From positions 16,565-80,564 of the forward strand of contig CAIVRH010000021.1 of NCBI GenBank assembly GCA_903908285.1: a stretch of 64,000 nucleotides of DNA. Reading direction: 5' to 3'. The position numbers and the translations under genes were made by a program. How positions within the stretch are numbered: position 1 is the first letter of the stretch; each line of letters opens with the position of its first letter. Source of the stretch: an uncultured candidate division Zixibacteria bacterium. Lineage in GTDB: Bacteria; Zixibacteria; MSB-5A5; SM1-73. Below, piece after piece: positions 52,992 through 60,278 of the stretch. Under the pieces are notes generated by a model. It saw only the letters and a program-made list of their open reading frames with translations, was not told the origin of the DNA and did no database searches.

Positions 52992-55900
52992 GTGCCAACT
53001 TATCTTATATATTTATTGATGAGTAAATTTGAGTTTTTCGAAGCTTTATGTTTTTCTAACTTCCTCTCTTTTTGTTACAGGGACCGGAAAATAAAGGGTA
53101 AATTAGTCATTGGCGCCTGGTTTTTCATTTCATCCCTCCTGCTGGCAACCACCCCCTGCCTGCCGCAGATCAACGAACCTTCGAATCCCACCGTGTCTGT
53201 CTCTGCCCGATTAACCGGAAACGGAACAGCCGGTCCTTATTCACTGGGCGATGAATATATCTTGCAGGGAACCGAGCGGATAAATAAAAATGGTCTGCTG
53301 CTTGATCGGGATAACGATTATTCCATAGATTACAATCTGGGTTTGATCACTTTTCCCGCCGCCCTTTCCCTTCAGGATACCCTTCAGATCGATTATACCA
53401 GGCTGAATTTGCATTTAAGGAGAAAATATTTTCATCGGGAATTGGTCTATGAAAGGGGCAATCAAAAGTCAAGCGCACCGGGTTTATCGGGTCGGGGAAG
53501 CTCTTCCGGATTATCTGGAGGTTCTATCGGAATAGATAAAGGAGCGGTATTGGGTTTACCCCGGGAATCAGCTGATCTGAGTTTTTCGGGAAGCAAAACA
53601 TTTTCCTTGGAATTAGGATCGGCACAGGATGTTTCGCTAAAGCAGGGATTATGGCTCCAAGCCAGAGGAAGAGCGAGCCAGAATGCGGAGATTTCACTTC
53701 AAGTTTCGGACCAGAATCTGCCCGCTACTCAGGCCGGGACCACCAAAAGATTGGAGGAGTTGGATAAGGTTCAGGTCACAGTCACATCCCCACACTTCAC
53801 CGGCATGTTGGGGGATTATTACCTAAAGCCTTCATCTTCGGCACTATTTTCTTACGAGAAGAAATTGAAGGGGGTTATGGCAGAGGCAAAAAACGGGAGT
53901 AATTCACTTTCCTTGGCGTTAGCTTCATCTAAAGGGGAGTATTTTACCAACATGTTCTTGGGAGAAGATAATAAACAAGGCCCTTATTACCTTAAGGGTA
54001 AGAATGGTGAGTCAAACCTCATGATATTATCGGGAACAGAAAGAGTGTGGGTGGACGGTGAAGAGATGCAGCGTGGCTCGGACAATGATTACACCATGGA
54101 CTACAACAGAGGAAGCATCCAGTTTACCCCCCGCCGGTTGATTTCCCCAGAGTCACGCATAGTGGTTGATTTTGAATATTCAATCGAAAACTACCAGAGG
54201 GATTTCTATAGTGGAAACGCGGCTGCCAGCTGGTGGGGTGGGAAGATGGAACTTGAAGCCGGGGGGATTTTAGAAAAGGATAACGGTAACCATCCTACTT
54301 CTTTCTCTTTATCTGAGGAGGACAAATCTATTCTGAGCCAAGCCGGGAATGACCGATTCTCGGCATCCAAAGATGGTGCCCGATTTGCCGGAGAAGGGAA
54401 AGGAAGTTATAACTTGGCTTATGATTCTTCAGGGAATGTTTATTATAAATATACCGGAGATGATTCGGGTTCTTTTGATGTATCATTCTCCGGGGTAGGA
54501 GAGAAGGAAGGAAGTTATCGGTACCAGGGCAGCGGGATATATCAGTATGTGTATCCGGGGAATGGAGACTTTTTACCGGTGGTGTTTCTTCCCTTGCCGG
54601 AGAGCCATTCCCTTTTCGATATGAATTTGTCTTTCCTCCCCGCCAAGTCTTTGACCACTCAAATTGAGTGGGCCAAAAGCGAAAGAGACCAAAATACCTT
54701 TTCCTCCAAGGATGATGGGCAAAATCGGGGAGACGCCGTTTCCTTAAAATCAGCCTACAAAAATGCCGACTTCCAGTTTTTGAAATCCGATTTCTATCGA
54801 TTAGAGCTGGCTGGAGAATACAGTTTTCACCGGAAGGATTTTGCTCCCTTTGGTCGTGGAGATATAGTGGATAAGGAGAGGAGATGGAATCTTCCCTCCA
54901 ATTTAGCCTCCGCCGATGAAGAGATCTATCAATTCAACGGATTAGTAGCGCCTTATAAATTTATTCTTCTGGATTTCGATTATGGGGAATTGGACCGAGA
55001 AGGAAATTTCTTCTCTCAACGGATGAGTCTGGGTGGGGAAATCTCGCCGGTCAGCTGGATTTCGGTGAAAGGAAAAAGCGAGAAAATCAGAAGCCAGGAG
55101 TATATCGCAAAAAATCCCATCGAAGATAGTGATTGGATCAGGAATATGGTGAGTCTGAACAATAGAATCAAAAAGTTTTCGACTGTTTTTTCCTGGGAGC
55201 AAGAAAGGAAAAGCTCCCTTTTATCCGACACGCTGGATCAAGGAGACCGGTTCGATCAGCTCAACGGGAGAGCGGGATTGGAGTTGTCCCGGGTGGTCAA
55301 GGCCATTACAGAACTCACTTACCGGGAGGAGGACCGGTTCAATAACCGATGGATGGATAAGTCATTTTCGCATACCTGGCGTAATCAATTTTCCCTCCAG
55401 GATTACCGGGGGATGCTTTCTTCCGATCTGGAGTTGGTGCAAAGAATCAAGGAATATCAACACTCGTTCGGTAAAGACAGCAGGGAAAATCTCCTTATCG
55501 CCAAAATGGATATTCATCCCCCCAGCCAGCTTTTGAACGTCAAGCTTTATCATTCACAAAACCAGGTTTACTCTGCGCAAAGGGTGGATACCTATATAGA
55601 GGTGGAGGAGGGTAAGGGGGATTACCGGTATGAAGACAAAGAGTACTACCCGGAAACGGAGGGTAACTATATTCTACAATCGGAATGGGTGGGGGACGCC
55701 CAATCCTCAATAGATCTAAGCAAGAGCATCCGGGTGATTTTTTCCCCTTATAAGATTGCCAGCGCAGGAGATCATAAATCCTTCTGGAACCAAGTGAGTA
55801 AAATATTCTCCACGGATTCTTTTATAAATCTTCGGGGTCAATTTACCGAGGGAAAGGGATCAAGCTTCTATTTACTCTATCCCTTAGCCCGACTGCCGGA

Positions 55901-56552
55901 TAAAAGCATCCTGTCGCAGAATATCCTGGTGAGACAGGACCTTTATCTTTTTCCCGACTCCCGCACATTAAATTTTCAATTACGCTGGGAAAAAAGTGAG
56001 AATACAGACAGACTACTTTCCAGCGGAGACAGAAAGGACCTGGTAATCAAGCAGGAGCTTTACCTGAAATCCAATCTCTCCTTGAAATATTTTCTGGAAT
56101 CCCGGATAGGAAAAGAAGGAATCAAGAATGATTTGGGTGGTAAACCGAAATATTCGATCGAAGGTCAAAACATTAAAGTCGGTTTGACCCGGAAGGAATC
56201 ATCTCATCTGGAGCTTAAAATCACCGGCGAAATCGAAAGCAGGCGGGAAAAATTTCAAAGTATAAAAGCTGAATTCTTCTCCTTGGCGCCTGAGTTTTTG
56301 TGGTCGTTTGTTTCGCATGGCCGGTTAAAAACGGAATTCCAATGGTGCCGGGTTAACTCAAATCCCCGGGAAAAGAGTCTGCCTTACATTCTGGCTGAGG
56401 GAAAGGAGAAGGGTGAGAATTACCAGTGGAGAATTTCCTTTGATTACAAGTTGAATCAATACTTGATTTCCACGGTGACATATTCCGGAGAATCGGTGCC
56501 GCAGGAGAAAATCAAGCATAATGGCAGGATGGAGCTGAAAGCTAACTTCTGA
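52992..56552 (+). CDS. Large outer-membrane beta-barrel-like protein, unknown function
   Basis: A protein of up to 1186 residues that I do not recognise by name. Signal peptide around residues 35-57 (KLVIGAWFFISSLLLATTPC); the true start may be ATG 53019 or later. Two copies of a 55-65-residue unit are present, near residues 73-135 and 330-395: GPYSLGDEYILQGTERI and GPYYLKGKNGESNLMILSGTERV open them, followed in both by G..L.RD.DY..DY..G.I.F...L.....L.VDY. The C-terminal 700 residues alternate hydrophobic and charged residues with many aromatic strand ends, as in large outer-membrane barrels. It is followed by an Omp85 gene. Confidence 0.6.
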   Translation: MPTYLIYLLMSKFEFFEALCFSNFLSFCYRDRKIKGKLVIGAWFFISSLLLATTPCLPQINEPSNPTVSVSARLTGNGTAGPYSLGDEYILQGTERINKNGLLLDRDNDYSIDYNLGLITFPAALSLQDTLQIDYTRLNLHLRRKYFHRELVYERGNQKSSAPGLSGRGSSSGLSGGSIGIDKGAVLGLPRESADLSFSGSKTFSLELGSAQDVSLKQGLWLQARGRASQNAEISLQVSDQNLPATQAGTTKRLEELDKVQVTVTSPHFTGMLGDYYLKPSSSALFSYEKKLKGVMAEAKNGSNSLSLALASSKGEYFTNMFLGEDNKQGPYYLKGKNGESNLMILSGTERVWVDGEEMQRGSDNDYTMDYNRGSIQFTPRRLISPESRIVVDFEYSIENYQRDFYSGNAAASWWGGKMELEAGGILEKDNGNHPTSFSLSEEDKSILSQAGNDRFSASKDGARFAGEGKGSYNLAYDSSGNVYYKYTGDDSGSFDVSFSGVGEKEGSYRYQGSGIYQYVYPGNGDFLPVVFLPLPESHSLFDMNLSFLPAKSLTTQIEWAKSERDQNTFSSKDDGQNRGDAVSLKSAYKNADFQFLKSDFYRLELAGEYSFHRKDFAPFGRGDIVDKERRWNLPSNLASADEEIYQFNGLVAPYKFILLDFDYGELDREGNFFSQRMSLGGEISPVSWISVKGKSEKIRSQEYIAKNPIEDSDWIRNMVSLNNRIKKFSTVFSWEQERKSSLLSDTLDQGDRFDQLNGRAGLELSRVVKAITELTYREEDRFNNRWMDKSFSHTWRNQFSLQDYRGMLSSDLELVQRIKEYQHSFGKDSRENLLIAKMDIHPPSQLLNVKLYHSQNQVYSAQRVDTYIEVEEGKGDYRYEDKEYYPETEGNYILQSEWVGDAQSSIDLSKSIRVIFSPYKIASAGDHKSFWNQVSKIFSTDSFINLRGQFTEGKGSSFYLLYPLARLPDKSILSQNILVRQDLYLFPDSRTLNFQLRWEKSENTDRLLSSGDRKDLVIKQELYLKSNLSLKYFLESRIGKEGIKNDLGGKPKYSIEGQNIKVGLTRKESSHLELKITGEIESRREKFQSIKAEFFSLAPEFLWSFVSHGRLKTEFQWCRVNSNPREKSLPYILAEGKEKGENYQWRISFDYKLNQYLISTVTYSGESVPQEKIKHNGRMELKANF

Positions 56553-56572
56553 TTGTGGCTTTAGGGTCAAAT

Positions 56573-58231
56573 ATGATAAGAATTCAAAGAGGATTAAGGA
56601 ATTTGAACGAGGGGATGAAACCTTTACTCATCTTTCCATATTCACATTTCCCTTCCGGGGATAACCGCTTAGGATGGAGAGCTGTTTTGAATAGAATTAT
56701 TGCGTTTAAATCATCGGTTTTGATTGTGCTTTTAATTCTAATTTTGAATTCATCCCTTTTAGCAGGTGAGAACTTGTATAAATCCGATGCGATCGGGGTG
56801 GGTGAAGATATAAGAATAGAAGGTAATAGATTTTTTGAGAGTAGTAAGCTGTTATCGGAGATGAAGCTTAGGGGATTGCCCAATTACGACTTACTGGAGA
56901 AGAAAATAGAGCGGGTATTAAAACTATATGAAGAAAACGGTTTTCCTTATTGCCAGATATCACCTTCAGATTTCAAAGCGACAGAGAAAGGAAGACTTGC
57001 TTTTTCCCTTAGGGTGAACGAGGGACCGAGGGTAAAGATTAAAGAGATAGAACTGGACGGTTTGAAAACCACTAAACGAAAAGTGATCTTAAGAGAGATG
57101 GGAAGAAGCCTTTTTGGTTATTTTTCCCAGAATCAATTGATCCGGAGCATTGGAAGAATAGAGAGACTCTCATATATCAAAACTGTCGAAGATGTCCAGC
57201 TTCTGTCCGGCGAAAACCCGGATGAAGGGATTTTGAAGATTACTTTAGAGGAAAGGAAGAATAATACCTTCAGCGGAATATTGGGTTATGCTCCTTCTGC
57301 CGGTACTCGAAAAGGGAATCTGGTGGGGTGGATAAACATGAATTTCGACAATATATTTGGCACGGGGAGAAGGATGGAATGGGACTGGTCCAGAAAGGAT
57401 GCATACTCATCCCGTTTTAATTTCCTTTATAAGGAAAGCTGGATTTTTGGTTTACCCCCCACGCTGGAATTTAAAACCAGTCAGCTGGATTGTGACTCCA
57501 CCTACCTGCAGCTTTCATTTGCTGCCAAGCTAGGGTTTAATCAGACAGATAAATTATCTTGGGGAATTGAAGCCGGGTGGGAAAAGACTATTCCTGGCTC
57601 AGCCGGGAAAAGTTATCTCCCCGACAGCAGAAAATATATAACGGGTCTCGAATTGACCTTTGATCTTTTAGAACCGCGGGATAATCCCCGAAGAGGTCTT
57701 CGATATCAGGCAAAGATGAATTATGCGCAAAAGAGAAACTATTCCACATCCATTTTTGTTCCGGATCAACTCAAAGTCCAATCAATCGTTTACTCCCTGG
57801 AATTGGATAACCTTGTACCTGTATTCGGGAACCAAACCGTTTTTGCGGGGGTGCACTTCAAAGGGTTGAACAGCAATGAGAAGATCATCCCCTTTTCGGA
57901 TCAATTTGCGCTGGGGGGGATAAACAGCTTGCGCGGTTATCGGGAAGAGGAGTTTTTCGGGACCACTATCGCTTGGACGAATCTGGAATACCGGTTACTC
58001 TTGGATGACAATTCGCGATTCTTTTTATTCACGGACTATGGCTATTTTGAAAGGAAGGTTCGATCGGAAAGTGGTGGGGATTTAATGAGAATCTCCGACC
58101 GGAAGCTGGGTTACGGATTTGGCTTGCGAATAGATTCGAAAGCCGGATTATTGGGACTCGACTATGGTTTAGGGGAGGGGGACAGTTTTAATCGGGGTAA
58201 AATTCATTTCGGGGTGATAAACAGATTCTGA
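56573..58231 (+). CDS. Omp85-superfamily protein (BamA/TamA-like)
   Basis: A protein of about 552 residues for outer-membrane insertion or secretion. After a long N-terminal segment and signal peptide (SSVLIVLLILILNSSLLAG) come POTRA domains (IRIEGNRFFESSKLLSEMKL; VKIKEIELDGLKTTKRKVIL) and a C-terminal barrel with the RGYREEEFFG loop (the Omp85 L6 V/IRGY motif) and terminal strand GKIHFGVINRF ending in Phe. It has only about two POTRAs, so it is nearer TamA or a lineage-specific Omp85 than BamA. ATG 56573 has AGGG upstream; the GTG at 56555 is an alternative. It may insert the large barrel protein encoded just before it. Confidence 0.85.
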   Translation: MIRIQRGLRNLNEGMKPLLIFPYSHFPSGDNRLGWRAVLNRIIAFKSSVLIVLLILILNSSLLAGENLYKSDAIGVGEDIRIEGNRFFESSKLLSEMKLRGLPNYDLLEKKIERVLKLYEENGFPYCQISPSDFKATEKGRLAFSLRVNEGPRVKIKEIELDGLKTTKRKVILREMGRSLFGYFSQNQLIRSIGRIERLSYIKTVEDVQLLSGENPDEGILKITLEERKNNTFSGILGYAPSAGTRKGNLVGWINMNFDNIFGTGRRMEWDWSRKDAYSSRFNFLYKESWIFGLPPTLEFKTSQLDCDSTYLQLSFAAKLGFNQTDKLSWGIEAGWEKTIPGSAGKSYLPDSRKYITGLELTFDLLEPRDNPRRGLRYQAKMNYAQKRNYSTSIFVPDQLKVQSIVYSLELDNLVPVFGNQTVFAGVHFKGLNSNEKIIPFSDQFALGGINSLRGYREEEFFGTTIAWTNLEYRLLLDDNSRFFLFTDYGYFERKVRSESGGDLMRISDRKLGYGFGLRIDSKAGLLGLDYGLGEGDSFNRGKIHFGVINRF

Positions 58232-58287
58232 TGAGATTATAATACCAGGTAAATCAACCAGGTTCATAATACCGGAAAGGATTTTTC

Positions 58288-59139
58288 TTGAATGGTCTGG
58301 TGATTAAAAAGATCATGGCTTACGGCAACCTGACCCGACCGGCTAATAACTGGATCACCGCTTTGTCTGTTTTTGTCGGGGCGATGGTCTGTGGCAAAAT
58401 AGAATTCTGGGACAAGATTCTGTTTGCCTGTGTATCCGCTTTTTTCATTTCTGCAGGGGGGAATGTCCTCAATGATTTCTTTGACGTGGAAATCGACCGG
58501 ATAAATAAACCCAGCCGTCCGCTCCCCCGGGGGATAATTTCCCTCAAATCAGCCTTAGTTTTTTCCGCTATTCTGTTCTTCATAGGTCTGGCATTAAGTT
58601 TCCGGATTAATCCGCCAAGTCCCATATTGGCTTCTTTTGCCTGCGGGCTTCTGATAGTTTACAGCTATATTTTAAAAAGAGCACTTCTCTGGGGAAATCT
58701 GGTGGTCAGTGCAGTCGCTGCCTTAGCTTTCATTTACGGTGGTATCGCCACAGAAGATTTCAGGTTTTCATTGATTCCCGCCGCTTTTGCGCTCTTGTTT
58801 CACCTGGGCCGGGAAATTCTAAAGGATATGGAAGATATTAAGGGGGATTCCTCCGTGGGCGCATCCACTTTACCCATCAAATTGGGAGTTGAATTTTCTG
58901 TGAACATATGCACCTTGGTTTTCTTGTTTTTGATGGGGTTAACTACATTCCCTTACTTTTTCCATCTTTTTTCACTTCGCTACCTTCTCGTGGCAGTTTT
59001 TGGCGTAGATATTATCTTGATCCATGTCGTCTGGTCGATGCGGCATGACCATTCTTCGGCAAATCTTCACCGGCTGAGCAATATCCTGAAAATCGATATG
59101 CTGATCGGTTTGCTTGCCATCCTCCTGGGAAGACTCTAA
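58288..59139 (+). CDS. UbiA-family prenyltransferase
   Basis: A 283-residue intramembrane prenyltransferase with about eight helices. The first aspartate-rich motif NDFFDVEIDRINKPSRPLPRG (Asn62, Asp63, Asp66, Asp70) and the second KDMEDIKGD are intact. The R-P-L-P-R-G version and size match the geranylgeranylglycerol-phosphate geranylgeranyltransferase-like branch of UbiA common in Bacteroidota, although menaquinone or tocopherol-type functions are possible. TTG 58288 follows GGAAAGG. It is the last gene before the regulatory region at 59.3 kb. Confidence 0.88.
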   Translation: MNGLVIKKIMAYGNLTRPANNWITALSVFVGAMVCGKIEFWDKILFACVSAFFISAGGNVLNDFFDVEIDRINKPSRPLPRGIISLKSALVFSAILFFIGLALSFRINPPSPILASFACGLLIVYSYILKRALLWGNLVVSAVAALAFIYGGIATEDFRFSLIPAAFALLFHLGREILKDMEDIKGDSSVGASTLPIKLGVEFSVNICTLVFLFLMGLTTFPYFFHLFSLRYLLVAVFGVDIILIHVVWSMRHDHSSANLHRLSNILKIDMLIGLLAILLGRL

Positions 59140-59332
59140 CCAAATACCATGTATTGTTTAAGGCTATCGAATAGAATAGTAAAGGGGGGTCTATTTCGGT
59201 ATGGGACAAAAAACGATGGAAAGATCAAATATTCATAAAGTGTTATTAAATAATTTATACGCATATTATCAGGCATTTGTTTAATTAAAACTCAAAGTAA
59301 TTTGCGTTGTTCAAAAAAAACGCAAAAATCTC

Positions 59333-59361
59333 TTGACAAAAGAAAAGGGATTAATGATATT
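59333..59361 (+). promoter_or_regulatory. Predicted sigma-70 promoter of the 27-residue peptide gene
   Basis: TTGACA at 59333-59338, a 17-base spacer and GATATT at 59356-59361. The start near 59368 gives a purine-rich leader of about 150 bases (GAATCTAAGGAGGAGAG and similar) before the peptide start. Confidence 0.6.
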
Positions 59362-59503
59362 GGAAGCGAGGGAAAAGGGTGAATTGCCTTTTAAGGTAAT
59401 TTGCTTGAGCTTTTACTTTTAGAATCTAAGGAGGAGAGCGGGAGGAAAGGGAGTTTTATTTAGAAAAATATTATGTTGATGTAGTTAATGGTTTATTTTC
59501 TAC

Positions 59504-59642
59504 AAAGGAGGTGAGACGTATGGAACTGAAGGAATTAGTACTGGAAATCGAAGTGCTGGAGGAGAAGATCGCTCCGGGTAGCGTCTCAGGTGGAAGACCG
59601 TAGTTAGTCACACTTGTGCATGTTAGCACCAGCACCTCCTTT
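59504..59642 (+). promoter_or_regulatory. RNA structure sequestering the peptide's ribosome-binding site
   Basis: AAAGGAGGTG (59504-59513), the Shine-Dalgarno sequence, is the exact complement of CACCTCCTTT (59633-59642) downstream of the stop codon. Directly next to it TGAGACG (59512-59518) is the exact complement of CGTCTCA (59582-59588). The two helices can stack and bury the ribosome-binding site, enclosing the whole ORF. A competing pairing GTGCTGG (59553-59559) with CCAGCAC (59629-59635) could open it. Confidence 0.65.
59520..59603 (+). CDS. 27-residue acidic peptide (leader-like, GG near C-terminus)
   Basis: A short ORF from ATG 59520 to TAG 59601-59603. The peptide begins MELKELVLEIEVLEEK, an acidic amphipathic helix, and ends SVSGGRP. 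A near-perfect Shine-Dalgarno (AAAGGAGGTGA, spacing 8 from GGAGG), its own promoter and its own terminator support expression. The layout, a Glu/Leu-rich helix followed by a short Gly/Ser tail, resembles RiPP leader-plus-core or signal-peptide precursors. It has no export signal. There is no modifying enzyme next to it; the window's radical SAM enzyme is 39 kb away. The downstream neighbours are a small secreted protein and a TPR-AAA+ regulator. Function unknown. Confidence 0.65.
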   Translation: MELKELVLEIEVLEEKIAPGSVSGGRP

Positions 59643-59644
59643 CG

Positions 59645-59671
59645 AAAAGCCCCGCATATTGCGGGGCTTTT
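59645..59671 (+). terminator. Rho-independent terminator of the peptide gene
   Basis: AAAAGCCCCGCA (59645-59656) and TGCGGGGCTTTT (59660-59671) form a perfect 12-bp stem with a TAT loop, 41 bases after the stop codon, followed by CCCTTTTT. Confidence 0.92.
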
Positions 59672-59984
59672 CCCTTTTTGTGATATCCCCCATTAAACCT
59701 TTCTTTATTACCATCCATACAAATGAAAAACCGGGTCATCCAGAAGAGCCTGACAAACGACAAAATCTGAAAATTGTGAATATTTTACTTGACAAGATGA
59801 TCATTAAACTTATATTTATTCTGTAAGTTTACTTAAATTCGGACGATGGAATCATAGGGGAGATATTTATTTGAGGGTAATGTAATATTTAGACAAATAG
59901 GTGGTAAGAAACTTTGTTCTTTAGAAAGATCAAGAGCAGAAAATATAAACATGATCAAACACCACCAAAGGAGGCGAGGTTAAA
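59672..59984. other. Spacer and leader of the regulator operon
   Basis: The stretch holds the promoter at 59789-59816 and about 160 bases of AT-rich leader ending in the ribosome-binding site AAAGGAGGCGAGG of the next gene. No other gene is supported. Confidence 0.5.
59789..59816 (+). promoter_or_regulatory. Sigma-70 promoter of the regulator operon
   Basis: TTGACA at 59789-59794, a 16-base spacer and TATATT at 59811-59816. The predicted start is near 59823. Confidence 0.7.
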
Positions 59985-60278
59985 ATGAGAAAGAAAATTA
60001 CCTTTATGGTTGTCTGCGTTGTTTTACTCCTGATTTTTACTTCTTCAGGATACGGGGGGGGTAATGGAAAATACGTGCTTTTAGCACATCCATGGGGTCA
60101 TATGGAATCTCCATCCTTGCCTCAGAATCAAGACTTGGATGTACATCTTTTTATAATTAGTCCTAATTGGGTTTTATTATTAAATCATCCGCATAATACA
60201 AAAACAGTAAGAAAGCCCCAATTTGATAATTCAATAAAGCTTAATCATGGAACCAATGAAAAGTCGCTCGCAAGATAA
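59985..60278 (+). CDS. Small secreted protein upstream of the TPR-AAA+ regulator
   Basis: A 97-residue protein with a clear signal peptide (MRKKITFMVVCVVLLLIFTSSGYG) and a mature part of about 73 residues rich in His, Asn and Pro (LLAHPWGHMESPSLPQNQD, LLLNHPHNTKTVRKPQFDN). It has no cysteines after the signal and no known motif. The ribosome-binding site AAAGGAGG is excellent. Its 3' end overlaps the regulator gene by 32 bases in another frame, so the two are co-transcribed and probably co-translated. A secreted small protein in tight linkage with a TPR-type regulator could be a signal precursor, but this is only contextual. Confidence 0.7.
   Translation: MRKKITFMVVCVVLLLIFTSSGYGGGNGKYVLLAHPWGHMESPSLPQNQDLDVHLFIISPNWVLLLNHPHNTKTVRKPQFDNSIKLNHGTNEKSLAR

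Noticed and set aside
59520..59603. Type I toxin
   Set aside because: The SD masking resembles toxin mRNAs, but the peptide is acidic and has no hydrophobic membrane helix.
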